The notes under the pieces were generated by a model. It saw only the letters and a program-made list of their open reading frames with translations, searched no databases and was not told the DNA's origin. A stretch of DNA of 64,000 nucleotides from Aestuariivirga litoralis (GTDB lineage: Bacteria > Pseudomonadota > Alphaproteobacteria > Rhizobiales > Aestuariivirgaceae). Location: positions 496,001 through 560,000 of the forward strand of contig NZ_QKVK01000001.1 of the NCBI RefSeq assembly GCF_003234965.1, given 5' to 3'. Below, piece after piece: positions 15,327 to 24,283 of the stretch. A program made the translations under genes and the position numbers. How positions within the stretch are numbered: position 1 is the first letter of the stretch; each line of letters opens with the position of its first letter.

Positions 15327-18242
15327 TTACGAGGACTGCTTTACCGTATTGCCCGGCCGGCCGTCATTCCAGGCCGGGTCGACGACCGTCACCACATTGG
15401 CGCTGTCATCGGACGGGGTGGGCGTCCAGCCGGCGAGGCGGGCGGCGGCGCTGATGCGCTCGGTCTCCGGCATCTTCCGGGAAAGTGCCGTGGCCCGCTG
15501 GGCCGAATCCGGGTCGCCCTGCTTGGCCGACAGCGAATACCAGACGAAGGCGTCCTGCGCGCTCTGCGGCGTGCCGAGCCCGCGCTCGTAAAGGATGGCA
15601 AGATTGAACTGGCTGTCGGCGAAGCCGCGCTCGGCAGCGGCCTTGAACCAGCGGAAGGCGCGGTCGAAATCGGCAGGACCCGCCTTGTCGCCCGCCGCGA
15701 TGACCGCCGCATTGTGCATGGCCTTGACGTTGCCGGCGAGTGCCGCCCGCTCATACCAGGCCAGGGCCTTGGCAGTATCGATCTCCGTGCCCTTGCCCAG
15801 TTCGTAGAGCGTGGCGAGACGATATTGCGCCGGGGCGAGACCGCCATTGGCGGCCTGCTGATACCAGTAGAGCGCCTTGGCGAAATCCTGCGGAACGCCC
15901 TGCCCATCGAGATAGCGGCCGGCGACGATGAACTGCGCAGTCGGATTGCCGTTGGCGGCGGCGATGCGCAGGGCCTCGGTGCCGGTCTCCGGCGGCGGCA
16001 GTTCGAGCCGGGTGACGAGCGGCGCATCGGCGGAGCGGGTGACGCTGCCCGGCGGCAGCGACCCGGTGACCACCGGATCGGTGGGGGCCACGAGCAGGCC
16101 GCCCTTGGCGGCAGCAACGGCCGGCGGCGCGGCAACGGCCGGGGCAGCGGGCATCTCGATCTGGCCCGACTGATTGGCGGCAGGCGGCGGAGCGGAGGGG
16201 GCGAAGAAGCTCCGGTACATGAGGAAGCTGGCGGCCGCGAGCACCACCACCCCGGCCAGGATCCAGGTGCGGCGGCCCACTGCCGGCTGGGCAGCAGGCG
16301 CGGCAGGAGCCGCAGTGCCTTGCTCGGCCTTGGGCGCGGCCTGCGGGCGGAGGTTGCGCAGGCGCTCCAGGAAGGAAAGCTTCGCTGGCTTCGGTTCCGC
16401 CACCGGCTGGGTGAGCACCGCATATTCGGCTCGCAGCGCCGAGGGCCGCGTGGCGGCGGCCTGGGCGGCGCGGCGCGCGGCGGCAATGAAGTCATCAGCC
16501 CCCGACAGCGGGTCGGCCTCGTTGGCGGCGGGGACTTCATCGGCTGGCAAGTGAGGCGCCGGTGCGGCAACCTCGCTCACGGGCGCCTCCACGGGCGGAG
16601 GCGGTGCTGCAGGGGCCGGCGCGGGCGGCGGCGGCGCTTCGAGCTCGGCGATCTTCTCGACGATCTCGGCCAGCGTCTCATGCACGGCTTCGAATGTGTC
16701 CTGGTGGCGGCGCTCGGCGGCGGCCGCGCTTTCGCGGATGGCGCGCAGGCCATCCTCCAGCGCCTGCAGTTCGGGCGAGGGCCCGGAGTAGGCGGGCTGC
16801 GGCGGCTGGTAGCGCTCCAGCGCGCGGCTGGCCGCGGCCTCCGCCGCCTCGCCCACCGAGCTGCGCGTCTGTTCGATCGAGTCGTAGAGCTGGCGGATGG
16901 CCTGTTCCATGGTCTCGAGGTGGCCGAGCTGCTGTTCGGTCTGGACCACGCGGTCATTGACGGCGGCGATCGAATCCTCGAGGCGATGCAGCGCCTGCTG
17001 GTCGCCCTGCAGGCGGATGGCCTCGGCCAGGCGATGGTCGAGTTCGGCGATGCGCTGCTCCAGCGCGCCGACCTGCGGCTCGTCGCGGCTGGCCATGGCG
17101 GCCTGTTCGAGCCGCCGGTTGATGTCGCCGAGGCGCTTGTCCATGTCGGCGAGGGGGCGCATGTCGGGCCCCTGCGCGACGCGGGCCGACAGCTGCTCCA
17201 GAGCGGCGCGCAGCGACTGCACGTCGCGTTCGCTGGCAGCACCCGCCTTGACGTCATCGAGGCGGCGGGCAAGGCCCGCCATGTCGCCGTGCAGCTTGGC
17301 AATCTCGGTGGCGACGATGGAGGGCGCGTTGGCGGCGGCCGCCTGCGCCTCCTTGAGGGAGGCCAGCATGCGGGTTTCCACCTCGCGCAGTTCACCGCGC
17401 AGCGCGGTGACGGCGGACGCCTGTGCCTGGTTGGCCATCTGCTGGGCGGTGGACCGCACCGCCTCCACCCGCTCCGTCATCAGGCCTTCGGAGCGCTGGA
17501 TGCGGTTGACCATGTCGGCGAGCCGGCTTTCCAGCCCGGACAGGACCGGCACGGCGCGCAGGATGTCCTCGCCGTCGGGCATGACGCCACGGCGTTCGGC
17601 GACCTCTGCCATGCGGTCCTGCATCGACTTCAGGGAATCGCGGGTGCGCTTCTCGCTGACCTCGATGTGTTCGACGACCGAGCGGATGGCCGCTTCGAGC
17701 GCCGGGTAACCCGGCACGTCCTCCGGCCGCTCGAAGCCGCCGGGGCGGCCGAGCTGTGCAACCTGCCGGGACAGCAGGGTGAGGCGGTCGTTCACGGCGG
17801 TGAGCGCCTCCACGGTCTGCCGCTCGTTTTCCTCGATCCGGCTGGCGATGCGCTCGAATTCCGCACGGTCGGCGGCGCTGCTGCGGTCTGCCGCGGGAGA
17901 CGGCGCCGAATGGCGCTCGCGCTGGGCGAGGTCGGCCAGTTGCTGGGCGATGTCCTGCAGGCGCAGCGCACTGTCATCGCGCCGCTCGGCGCGCGCCGAG
18001 AACGGGCGCGGGCTGACATCGGGAGGCCGGGAAGACTCAGAAGGCGGCGGCGGCGGAGCGGACACGAAGTTTTCCCATGGGTGAGAATCAGCCTGTCCCG
18101 ACACATTATGCGCTCTCTGGTCGAAAATCACGCTATTTAACCACTCCCCCAGCGTGAGGCCGGCCTTGCGCGCCGCGAGCTTCGCGGCCTCGCGCGCCTC
18201 GGGTTCGATGCCCTTCACGCTCCAGGGTATGCCCGGTTTCAT
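15327..18242 (-). CDS. PodJ-like polar localisation protein with coiled coil and Sel1 repeats
   Basis: The 971-residue single-pass protein starts with a conserved alphaproteobacterial block (MKPGIPWSVKGIEP, then a LGEWLN motif). A low-complexity and long coiled-coil region follows up to about residue 550. Next come a Pro/Ala-rich linker, one membrane helix near residues 655-675 (ILAGVVVLAAASFLMY), and four or more Sel1-type repeats at about 760-940 (GVPQDFAKALYWYQQAANGG). This order matches Caulobacter PodJ, a polar organiser needed for pilus and flagellum placement. ATG 18242 has AGG upstream and gives the canonical N-terminus. The tad locus in the same window fits a polar-pilus role, but that is inference. 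Confidence 0.8.
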   Translation of the reverse strand: MKPGIPWSVKGIEPEAREAAKLAARKAGLTLGEWLNSVIFDQRAHNVSGQADSHPWENFVSAPPPPPSESSRPPDVSPRPFSARAERRDDSALRLQDIAQQLADLAQRERHSAPSPAADRSSAADRAEFERIASRIEENERQTVEALTAVNDRLTLLSRQVAQLGRPGGFERPEDVPGYPALEAAIRSVVEHIEVSEKRTRDSLKSMQDRMAEVAERRGVMPDGEDILRAVPVLSGLESRLADMVNRIQRSEGLMTERVEAVRSTAQQMANQAQASAVTALRGELREVETRMLASLKEAQAAAANAPSIVATEIAKLHGDMAGLARRLDDVKAGAASERDVQSLRAALEQLSARVAQGPDMRPLADMDKRLGDINRRLEQAAMASRDEPQVGALEQRIAELDHRLAEAIRLQGDQQALHRLEDSIAAVNDRVVQTEQQLGHLETMEQAIRQLYDSIEQTRSSVGEAAEAAASRALERYQPPQPAYSGPSPELQALEDGLRAIRESAAAAERRHQDTFEAVHETLAEIVEKIAELEAPPPPAPAPAAPPPPVEAPVSEVAAPAPHLPADEVPAANEADPLSGADDFIAAARRAAQAAATRPSALRAEYAVLTQPVAEPKPAKLSFLERLRNLRPQAAPKAEQGTAAPAAPAAQPAVGRRTWILAGVVVLAAASFLMYRSFFAPSAPPPAANQSGQIEMPAAPAVAAPPAVAAAKGGLLVAPTDPVVTGSLPPGSVTRSADAPLVTRLELPPPETGTEALRIAAANGNPTAQFIVAGRYLDGQGVPQDFAKALYWYQQAANGGLAPAQYRLATLYELGKGTEIDTAKALAWYERAALAGNVKAMHNAAVIAAGDKAGPADFDRAFRWFKAAAERGFADSQFNLAILYERGLGTPQSAQDAFVWYSLSAKQGDPDSAQRATALSRKMPETERISAAARLAGWTPTPSDDSANVVTVVDPAWNDGRPGNTVKQSS

Positions 18243-18341
18243 CAACCTACGTCTTTCAGTTGCCCGCGCCTGCGGCCGGGTGACCATGAAATGATCACGA
18301 AAACGGCGCGGGAATTCCCTCTCCAAAGCTTAAGGAGTTCG

Positions 18342-18356
18342 GTAAATATTCGGTTA
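18342..18356. promoter_or_regulatory. CtrA-like box upstream of the podJ-like gene
   Basis: TAAA-N7-TTAA (18342-18356) reads TTAA-N7-TTTA on the minus strand, one mismatch from the CtrA consensus TTAA-N7-TTAA. It lies 100 bases upstream of the PodJ-like start, in an AT-rich 292-base intergenic region shared with the divergent merR gene. Short AT-rich motifs arise by chance, so confidence is low. Confidence 0.3.
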
Positions 18357-18534
18357 AGCGGTTGTTCTTTTGCACGATTTTGTGCGGACTTCGCGAACCG
18401 GACGGTGTGTACTTAACCCAATCGAGAGATTTGCGGGCATTAAAATTGACGCAGGGGGATACACAAGCTTCCCTCCTGGGTTTATATGAACGACAACGGC
18501 CCCAGCGACTCGCCTTACCGGAGCAAGACAAATC

Positions 18535-18972
18535 ATGAGCGTGACTGAAACCACCGAACGGTCGAAACGCGACCGCACCTATTCCATTACCGAGCTGTGC
18601 CGTGAGTTCGACGTTACCCCCCGCACCCTGCGCTTCTACGAGCAGAAGGGCCTGCTGCACCCGGCGCGCCGCGGCTGGACCCGCCTGTTCAGCTATCGCG
18701 ACCGGGCCCGCCTGCAACTGATCCTGCGCGGCAAGAAGGTTGGCTTCGCCCTTGAGGAAATCAAGGAGATGCTCGACCTCTACAACCTGCGTGACGGGCA
18801 GCTGACACAGCTGCGCATCGCCTCAACCAAGATGCGCGAGCGCCTTGAGGCGCTGCGCAAGCAGCGCGTCGAACTCGAGGATGCGATCGGCGACCTCGAA
18901 CGCACCGTCGTCGTCGTCGACGGCATGCTGAAGGAGCGCGAGGCCGCGCAGCCCAAGGCCGCGAACAGCTAA
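18535..18972 (+). CDS. MerR-family transcriptional regulator
   Basis: The 145-residue protein has a MerR winged HTH (residues 15-85: YSITELCREFDVTPRTLRFY, then a RLFSYRDRARLQLI wing and dimerisation coil). There are no conserved C-terminal cysteines, so it is not a metal sensor of the MerR/CueR type. It resembles organic-acid or stress regulators such as LiuR, but the effector is not predictable. It is a single gene ending in a strong terminator. The upstream region has TTGACG at about 18449 but no clear -10 box at standard spacing. Confidence 0.88.
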   Translation: MSVTETTERSKRDRTYSITELCREFDVTPRTLRFYEQKGLLHPARRGWTRLFSYRDRARLQLILRGKKVGFALEEIKEMLDLYNLRDGQLTQLRIASTKMRERLEALRKQRVELEDAIGDLERTVVVVDGMLKEREAAQPKAANS

Positions 18973-18999
18973 GCCCATCCATCCGCCTTGCGGAGTTCA

Positions 19000-19033
19000 G
19001 GCATCCGGGTGAAAACCCGGGTGCCTTTTTCTT
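19000..19033 (+). terminator. Rho-independent terminator after merR
   Basis: GGCATCCGGGT pairs with ACCCGGGTGCC over 11 base pairs (one G-T) around a GAAA tetraloop, directly followed by TTTTTCTT. It lies 27 bases after the merR stop. Confidence 0.95.
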
Positions 19034-19051
19034 GGACCGGACCCCTGCCCC

Positions 19052-19903
19052 ATGACGCTTGCCTATGTGCTGAACCCGCTCGACCGCCGCGCCAATGACC
19101 GGCCCAATGCCGGCTGGATTGCCGAACGGCGCCAGCGGGCCGATGCAAGGCTGATCCGCATCGCGGGTGATGCCGCCCTGCTGCAGGACGGGACGCTGGT
19201 GACGGCGAATGACGTTACGGCCGAGCCTTCCGTGTTCCTTGGGCTGGACGCCAGCGGCGCGCCGTGGTTCGCCTGCCGGGTGCCGGCAACAGACGGGATG
19301 CGCGACCTGCGCAGCCTGGCGATGGAGGAGGCGCTGCCGCCGGAACAGCTCGGCATGCTGGCCCAGGCGCGTTCGCTGCTGCAGTGGCACGAGCGGCGCA
19401 CCTATTGCTCGAACTGCGCGGCGAAACTCGAACTGGCCGATGCGGGCTACCGCCGCCACTGCCCGTCCTGCGGAATGGACCACTTCCCGCGCACCGACCC
19501 GGTGGTCATCATGGTCGTGCGGCATCAGGGCAGCATCCTGCTCGGCCGGCAATCATCCTGGAAGCCCGGCATGTATTCCGCCCTCGCCGGCTTCGTGGAA
19601 CCCGGCGAAACCATCGAGGATGCCGCACGGCGCGAGGTGTTCGAGGAATCGGGCGTGCGCGTGGGGCCCGTGCGCTACGTGACGAGCCAGCCCTGGCCAT
19701 TTCTCTCGAACCTGATGATCGGACTGGTCGGCGATGCCGTGTCGGCGGAGATCACGATCGACCGGAACGAACTTGAGGATGCACGCTGGTTTTCGGCGGA
19801 CGAGGCGCGGATGATGGTGGAGCGCCGACACCCGGACGGGCTCTATGCGGCGAACCCCTATGCCATTGCGCATGAGCTGGTGCGGGTGGCGCTGGAGGGG
19901 TGA
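19052..19903 (+). CDS. nudC: NAD(+) diphosphatase / NADH pyrophosphatase
   Basis: This Nudix enzyme hydrolyses NAD(H) to NMN(H) and AMP and can remove NAD caps from RNA. The 283-residue protein has the NudC layout: N-terminal domain, zinc ribbon (CSNC at residue 119, CPSC near 137), and a Nudix box starting GFVEPGETIEDAARREVFEE with ESGV. The NudC-specific SQPWPF motif follows. ATG 19052 comes just after the merR terminator, so it has its own promoter within or near that hairpin. A double-hairpin repeat begins 15 bases after the stop. Confidence 0.93.
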   Translation: MTLAYVLNPLDRRANDRPNAGWIAERRQRADARLIRIAGDAALLQDGTLVTANDVTAEPSVFLGLDASGAPWFACRVPATDGMRDLRSLAMEEALPPEQLGMLAQARSLLQWHERRTYCSNCAAKLELADAGYRRHCPSCGMDHFPRTDPVVIMVVRHQGSILLGRQSSWKPGMYSALAGFVEPGETIEDAARREVFEESGVRVGPVRYVTSQPWPFLSNLMIGLVGDAVSAEITIDRNELEDARWFSADEARMMVERRHPDGLYAANPYAIAHELVRVALEG

Positions 19904-19917
19904 GGGCCGCGTCGTCC

Positions 19918-19991
19918 GTCATGCCCGGGCTCGTTCCGGGCATCCTTTGCGTGGCCGACAAAAGGATCGCCGGGACAAGCCCGGCGAGGAT
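19918..19991. repeat. Double-hairpin intergenic repeat, copy C
   Basis: Arm 1 is ATGCCCGGG...tCCGGGCAT (one imperfect pair). Arm 2 is ATCGCCGGG...CCCGGCGAG. The centre is an ATCCTTT/AAAGGAT stem. It lies between the convergent nudC and pheA genes. Confidence 0.85.
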
Positions 19992-20027
19992 GCGTGAAGT
20001 CTGGCGTGATGAAGACGCGGGCCCTGC

Positions 20028-20888
20028 TCAGACCTTCTCGAACCGCTTGGCGATTTCGGCGCGGTGCGGCGAGGCCTTGTAGATGCCGAGCACGCGCAGA
20101 TAGCTGGTGAAGAATTCAAGCTCCTCCATGGCGAGGCGCACGTTGCGCTCCGACGGGTGGCCCTCGATGTCGGCATAGAACTGGGTGGCCGAGAACTGAC
20201 CCTCGATCTGGTAGGATTCGAGCTTGGTCATGTTGACCCCGTTCGTCGCGAATCCGCCCATGGCCTTGTAGAGGGCCGCGGGAACGTTCCGCACACGGAA
20301 GACGAAGGTGGTGATGACGGGAATGTCCTCGGGCTCGGCATCCTGCGGCGTGGCCGAAAGCACGACGAAGCGCGTGGTGTTGTGGCTCTCGTCCTCGATG
20401 TTCTCGCGGATCACCTCGAGGCCATAGATCTCGGCGGCGAGCTTCGAGGCGATGGCCGCCTGCGTCGGCTCTCGCGATTCCGAAAGCTCGCGCGCCGCAC
20501 CTGCGGTGTCGGCGGCGACGACGGGCTTGATGCCGAGTTCGCGGATCACCTTGCGGCACTGGCCCAGCGCATGGACATGGCTGCGCACGATCTTGATCCT
20601 GGAACGGTCAGCGCCCGGCACGATCATCAACTGGTGATGCACGGGCAGGAAGTGCTCGCCGATGATGTAGAGGTTGGAGCGCGGCAGGAGGTGATGGATG
20701 TCGGCAACGCGGCCCGCCACCGAGTTGTCGATGGGGATCATGGCAAGCGCCGCCTCGCCATCGGCCACGGCCTGGAAGGCATCCTCGAAGGTGCCGCAGG
20801 CCAGGGGTTCATAGGTCGGGTAGGCTTCGATGCAGGCAATGTGCGAATTGGCACCGGGTTCGCCCTGGTAGGCGATCTTCAGGGGCAT
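20028..20888 (-). CDS. pheA: Prephenate dehydratase
   Basis: This enzyme converts prephenate to phenylpyruvate in phenylalanine synthesis. The 286-residue monofunctional form has a periplasmic-binding-like catalytic domain (N-terminus KIAYQGEPGANSH; TTRFVVL is the conserved TRF motif). A C-terminal ACT regulatory domain carries KLESYQIEG, the position of the phenylalanine-binding ESRP motif. It lacks a chorismate mutase domain. Its ATG shares one base with the TGA of kdsB (TGATG), so the two are translationally coupled. Confidence 0.93.
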   Translation of the reverse strand: MPLKIAYQGEPGANSHIACIEAYPTYEPLACGTFEDAFQAVADGEAALAMIPIDNSVAGRVADIHHLLPRSNLYIIGEHFLPVHHQLMIVPGADRSRIKIVRSHVHALGQCRKVIRELGIKPVVAADTAGAARELSESREPTQAAIASKLAAEIYGLEVIRENIEDESHNTTRFVVLSATPQDAEPEDIPVITTFVFRVRNVPAALYKAMGGFATNGVNMTKLESYQIEGQFSATQFYADIEGHPSERNVRLAMEELEFFTSYLRVLGIYKASPHRAEIAKRFEKV

Positions 20889-21634
20889 CAGGCTTTCCTC
20901 AGCATGCGGCGGGCGGTTTCAAGTTCGGCTGGCGTATCGACGCCGAGCGGCACCGTGTCAACCCGCACCACCACGATGCGCATGCCATTGTCCATGGCGC
21001 GCATCTGCTCGAGCTTGCGCTCCGCCTCGCGCGCGCTGACGGGGAGCGACACGAAACGCTCGAGCACCGGCCGCTTGTAGGCATAGACGCCGATATGGTG
21101 CCAGAACGGCGGCTGGTGCTCGGGCCCCACCTTGCGCAGGAAATCCCGCGCGAAGGCCACCTCGCGCTCCTCGCTCAGGGGGGCGATGGCCTTGACGATG
21201 TTGGGGTTGGCCACATCCTCGTCGCGCTCGATCTTCGCCGCGATGGTGGAAATGTCGGCGGCCTCGTTGGTGAGGCCGGCAAGGCAGCGCTGGATCGACA
21301 GGGAATCGATTGTCGGCAGGTCGCCCTGCAGGTTGACCACATGCTCGAAACGGCCCTGCGGGTCGCGCAGCGCCAGCGCCTCGGCAATGCGGTCCGAGCC
21401 TGAGGGCAGGGCCGGGTCGGTGACGATGGCGTCGCCGCCCTGGGCGCGCACCGCGTCGGCAATCTCCACCTCGGCGGCGGCGACCAGCACCTGGCCAATG
21501 TTCGCCTCCACCGCGCGCTTCCAGCACTGGACGATCATGGGAAGCCCGTTGATGTCGGCGAGCGGCTTTCCGGGAAGCCTCGTGGAGGCCATCCGGGCGG
21601 GGATGAGGACAATGGTATTTCGGTTATCGATCAT
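20888..21634 (-). CDS. kdsB: 3-deoxy-manno-octulosonate cytidylyltransferase
   Basis: This enzyme activates Kdo as CMP-Kdo for lipopolysaccharide inner-core synthesis, so the host is an LPS-bearing Gram-negative. The 248-residue protein has the nucleotidyltransferase N-terminus IPARMASTRLPGKPLADI and the later HIGVYAYKRPVLERF block typical of KdsB. ATG 21634 gives this canonical start; the frame stays open 14 codons upstream but adds only non-conserved residues. It is cotranscribed with pheA and divergent from the cytochrome c gene. Confidence 0.94.
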   Translation of the reverse strand: MIDNRNTIVLIPARMASTRLPGKPLADINGLPMIVQCWKRAVEANIGQVLVAAAEVEIADAVRAQGGDAIVTDPALPSGSDRIAEALALRDPQGRFEHVVNLQGDLPTIDSLSIQRCLAGLTNEAADISTIAAKIERDEDVANPNIVKAIAPLSEEREVAFARDFLRKVGPEHQPPFWHHIGVYAYKRPVLERFVSLPVSAREAERKLEQMRAMDNGMRIVVVRVDTVPLGVDTPAELETARRMLRKA

Positions 21635-21747
21635 GGAGTTAGCCAGAGGCGCGGCAAAATGGTGCAAACCCCCCATACACTATTGCGGCGGGGCGGAGAA
21701 AGCACTAGTTTCCGCGCCCGACGACGGCTCAAGGGGTTTCTACCTTC

Positions 21748-22299
21748 ATGGACAGCTTTGAATTCAACAAGATCGCAGGCGCGGTGCTGGGCACGGCACT
21801 GGTGGTTTTCGGCCTGAACGAGTTGAGCAAGATCATCTATCACGCGCCGGAGCCGGAGAAGCAGGGCTTTGCCATCGAAGTGGCGGAAGCCGCCGGCAGC
21901 GGCGAGGCCGCCGCCGCAACACCCGCCGCACCTGCCGAATCGCTGGGCGCCATGCTGGCCTCGGCCGATGCCGCCAAGGGCCAGACCGTGTTCAAGGCCT
22001 GCGCTGCCTGCCATGACGGCTCGAAGGGCGGTCCCAACAAGGTCGGCCCCAACCTGTGGGGCGTGGTCGGCCGCATGCATGGTTCGCACGAGGGCTTTGC
22101 CTATTCGGACGCCATGGCAGCACTCAAGGACAAGCCCTGGACCTATGAGGCGCTGAACGAGTTCATCACCAATCCGAAGGCGGCCATTCCGGGTACCAAG
22201 ATGGCCTTTGGCGGCATCAAGAAGGATGCCGACCGCGCCAACCTGCTGGCCTACCTGCAGACGCTGTCAGACAGCCCGGTGCCCTTCCCCGCCCCGTAA
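21748..22299 (+). CDS. Membrane-anchored c-type cytochrome (CycM-like)
   Basis: The 183-residue protein has one N-terminal membrane helix (AGAVLGTALVVFGLNEL) that is probably uncleaved. An Ala/Pro-rich linker and a class I cytochrome c domain follow. Heme-binding CAACH is at residues 85-89, and the probable Met ligand is Met152 in GTKMAFGG. This matches the CycM/cytochrome c552-type electron carrier between the bc1 complex and aa3 oxidase in alphaproteobacteria. It is transcribed alone from a region divergent to kdsB and ends at a clear terminator. Confidence 0.88.
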   Translation: MDSFEFNKIAGAVLGTALVVFGLNELSKIIYHAPEPEKQGFAIEVAEAAGSGEAAAATPAAPAESLGAMLASADAAKGQTVFKACAACHDGSKGGPNKVGPNLWGVVGRMHGSHEGFAYSDAMAALKDKPWTYEALNEFITNPKAAIPGTKMAFGGIKKDADRANLLAYLQTLSDSPVPFPAP

Positions 22300-22323
22300 A
22301 GGCCGCAAATCTCACCGAAATTT

Positions 22324-22358
22324 AACACCGGCAAGCTGCTTGCCGGTGTTTTCTTTTG
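22324..22358 (+). terminator. Rho-independent terminator after the cytochrome c gene
   Basis: AACACCGGCAAGC pairs with GCTTGCCGGTGTT as a near-perfect 13-base-pair stem, followed by TTCTTTT. It lies 25 bases after the stop and separates the cytochrome gene from the yej operon. Confidence 0.93.
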
Positions 22359-22423
22359 GGGCGCGGCTTGCTTATCTTGACCGAACCCTCGAACCCCGAG
22401 ACGCCGCCTGGAGTTTTCGCCCC

Positions 22424-24283
22424 ATGACCATCAGCCGCCGCACCCTGATGAAGCTCGCAGCGCTGGCGCCCGCCGCCAGGCTCGTCGGCATCCAGACGGC
22501 CCACGCGGAGGATCGCGACTTCCGCCATGCGCTGACGCTGTTCAACGACATCAAGTACCCCGCCGGCTTCCAGCATTTCGACTATGTGAACCCCGCCGCA
22601 CCGAAGGGCGGGCGCGTTCGCTTCGGTCTCGTCGGGTCCTTCGACAACCTGAACCCATATACCTACAAGGGCGAGGCCGGCCCCGCCGTGCAGAACGACG
22701 CTCTGCTCACCTCCTCCCTCGACGAGCCTTCGACCGAATATGGCCTCGTGGCGAGCGGCGTGTGGCACCCGGAGGACCGCTCCATGGTGGTCTATCGCCT
22801 GCGGCCCGAGGCGCGCTTCCACGACGGTTCGCCGGTGACGCCGGATGACGTGATCTGGTCGATGCAGGCGCTGCGCGATGCCAACCCGTTCTACAACGCC
22901 TATTACAAGAACATCTCCAAGGCCGAGCAGACCGGCGATCATGAGGTGACCTTCACCTTCAACCAGACCGGCAACCGGGAGCTGCCGCTGATCACCGGCC
23001 AGCTGCCCGTGCTCTCCAGGGCGTGGTGGACCGGCAAGGACGACAAGGGCAAGCAGCGCAACATCCAGGAGACGAGCTTCGAGGTGCCGCTCGGCTCCGG
23101 CGCCTATGTGGCGGACGAGGTGAAGCTCGGCACGTCGATCCGCATGAAGCGGGTTGCCGACTACTGGGGCAAGGACCTGGCCGTGAACATCGGCCAGAAC
23201 AATTTCGACACCATCGAATACATCTATTTCCGCGATGCCAATGTGGCCTTCGAGGCCTTCAAGGGCGACCAGTATGACTGGCGCACCGAGAGCTCCTCCA
23301 AGCTGTGGGCCACGGGCTATGATTTCCCGGCGGTGAAGTCCGGCAAGGTGGTGCTCGAGAAGATCAGGCTGAAGCAGGTGGAAGGCATGCAGGGCTGGGC
23401 GCTGAACCTCAGGCGCAACAAGTTCCAGGATGCGCGGGTTCGCCAGGCGCTGAACCTGGCCTTCGATTTCGAATGGGCGAACCAGAACCTGTTCTACGGC
23501 CAGTACACGCGCTCGCGCAGTTACTTCAACAATTCGGAAATGGAGGCAAAGGGGCTTCCCTCCGAGGCCGAGCTTGCGCTGCTGAACCCGCTGAAGGACC
23601 AGCTTCCGGCCGAGGTCTTCACCACCGAATATGCCAACCCGGTGAACGACACGCCGCAGAACCGGCGCAAGAACCTGCGGCAGGCAGCGAAGCTGCTTTC
23701 CGACGCGGGCTGGACCATCACCCAGGATGGCGGACGGAACGTGCTGAAGAACGCCAAGGGTGAGCAGCTGACCATCGAATTCCTGCTCGACTCGCCGCTG
23801 TTCGAGCGTATTGCGCTGCCCTACCAGCAACAGCTGGAATTGCTGGGTATCGGCGTTACGATCAAGACGGTGGACAGCGCGCAATATGAACGCCGCACCC
23901 AGACCTTCGACTATGACGTGGTGGTGGGCAACTGGGGACAGTCCCTGTCTCCGGGCAACGAGCAGCGCGAGTTCTGGGGCAGCGACGCGGCGAGCCGCAA
24001 TGGCAGCCGCAACCTCGTCGGCATTTCGAACCCCGCCATCGACAAGCTCATCGAAACCCTCATCTTCGCGCCCGACCGCGAGAGCCTCGTGACGGCCAGC
24101 AAGGCGCTCGACCGGGCGCTGGTGTGGAACCACTACGTGATTCCGATGTGGTTCATCGACTATGCCCGCACCGCGCGCTGGGACCGCTTCGGCCGCCCGG
24201 ACAAGCTGCCCGAACTCTCCACCGGCTTCCCCACCACCTGGTGGTGGGACGAGGAGAAGGCCAAGACGGTGGCCTCGAAGTGA
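22424..24283 (+). CDS. yejA: Extracellular peptide-binding protein of the Yej ABC transporter, first copy
   Basis: This family 5 solute-binding protein of 619 residues has a signal starting TISRRTLMKLAALAP and ending AHA. The twin arginines suggest Tat export. HFDYVNPAAPKGGRVRFG opens the mature domain, and the DVIWSMQALRD block is family typical. YejA proteins deliver peptides such as microcin C to YejBEF. ATG 22424 was chosen because it begins the signal peptide. The stop overlaps the start of a second, paralogous binding protein (TGATG). Confidence 0.9.
   Translation: MTISRRTLMKLAALAPAARLVGIQTAHAEDRDFRHALTLFNDIKYPAGFQHFDYVNPAAPKGGRVRFGLVGSFDNLNPYTYKGEAGPAVQNDALLTSSLDEPSTEYGLVASGVWHPEDRSMVVYRLRPEARFHDGSPVTPDDVIWSMQALRDANPFYNAYYKNISKAEQTGDHEVTFTFNQTGNRELPLITGQLPVLSRAWWTGKDDKGKQRNIQETSFEVPLGSGAYVADEVKLGTSIRMKRVADYWGKDLAVNIGQNNFDTIEYIYFRDANVAFEAFKGDQYDWRTESSSKLWATGYDFPAVKSGKVVLEKIRLKQVEGMQGWALNLRRNKFQDARVRQALNLAFDFEWANQNLFYGQYTRSRSYFNNSEMEAKGLPSEAELALLNPLKDQLPAEVFTTEYANPVNDTPQNRRKNLRQAAKLLSDAGWTITQDGGRNVLKNAKGEQLTIEFLLDSPLFERIALPYQQQLELLGIGVTIKTVDSAQYERRTQTFDYDVVVGNWGQSLSPGNEQREFWGSDAASRNGSRNLVGISNPAIDKLIETLIFAPDRESLVTASKALDRALVWNHYVIPMWFIDYARTARWDRFGRPDKLPELSTGFPTTWWWDEEKAKTVASK

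Noticed and set aside
15252-18140. A 962-codon plus-strand open frame antisense to the PodJ-like gene
   Set aside because: It mirrors the high-GC coding frame of the opposite strand. Its translation is Arg/Gly/His-rich without domains, while the minus strand encodes a clear coiled-coil and Sel1 protein.
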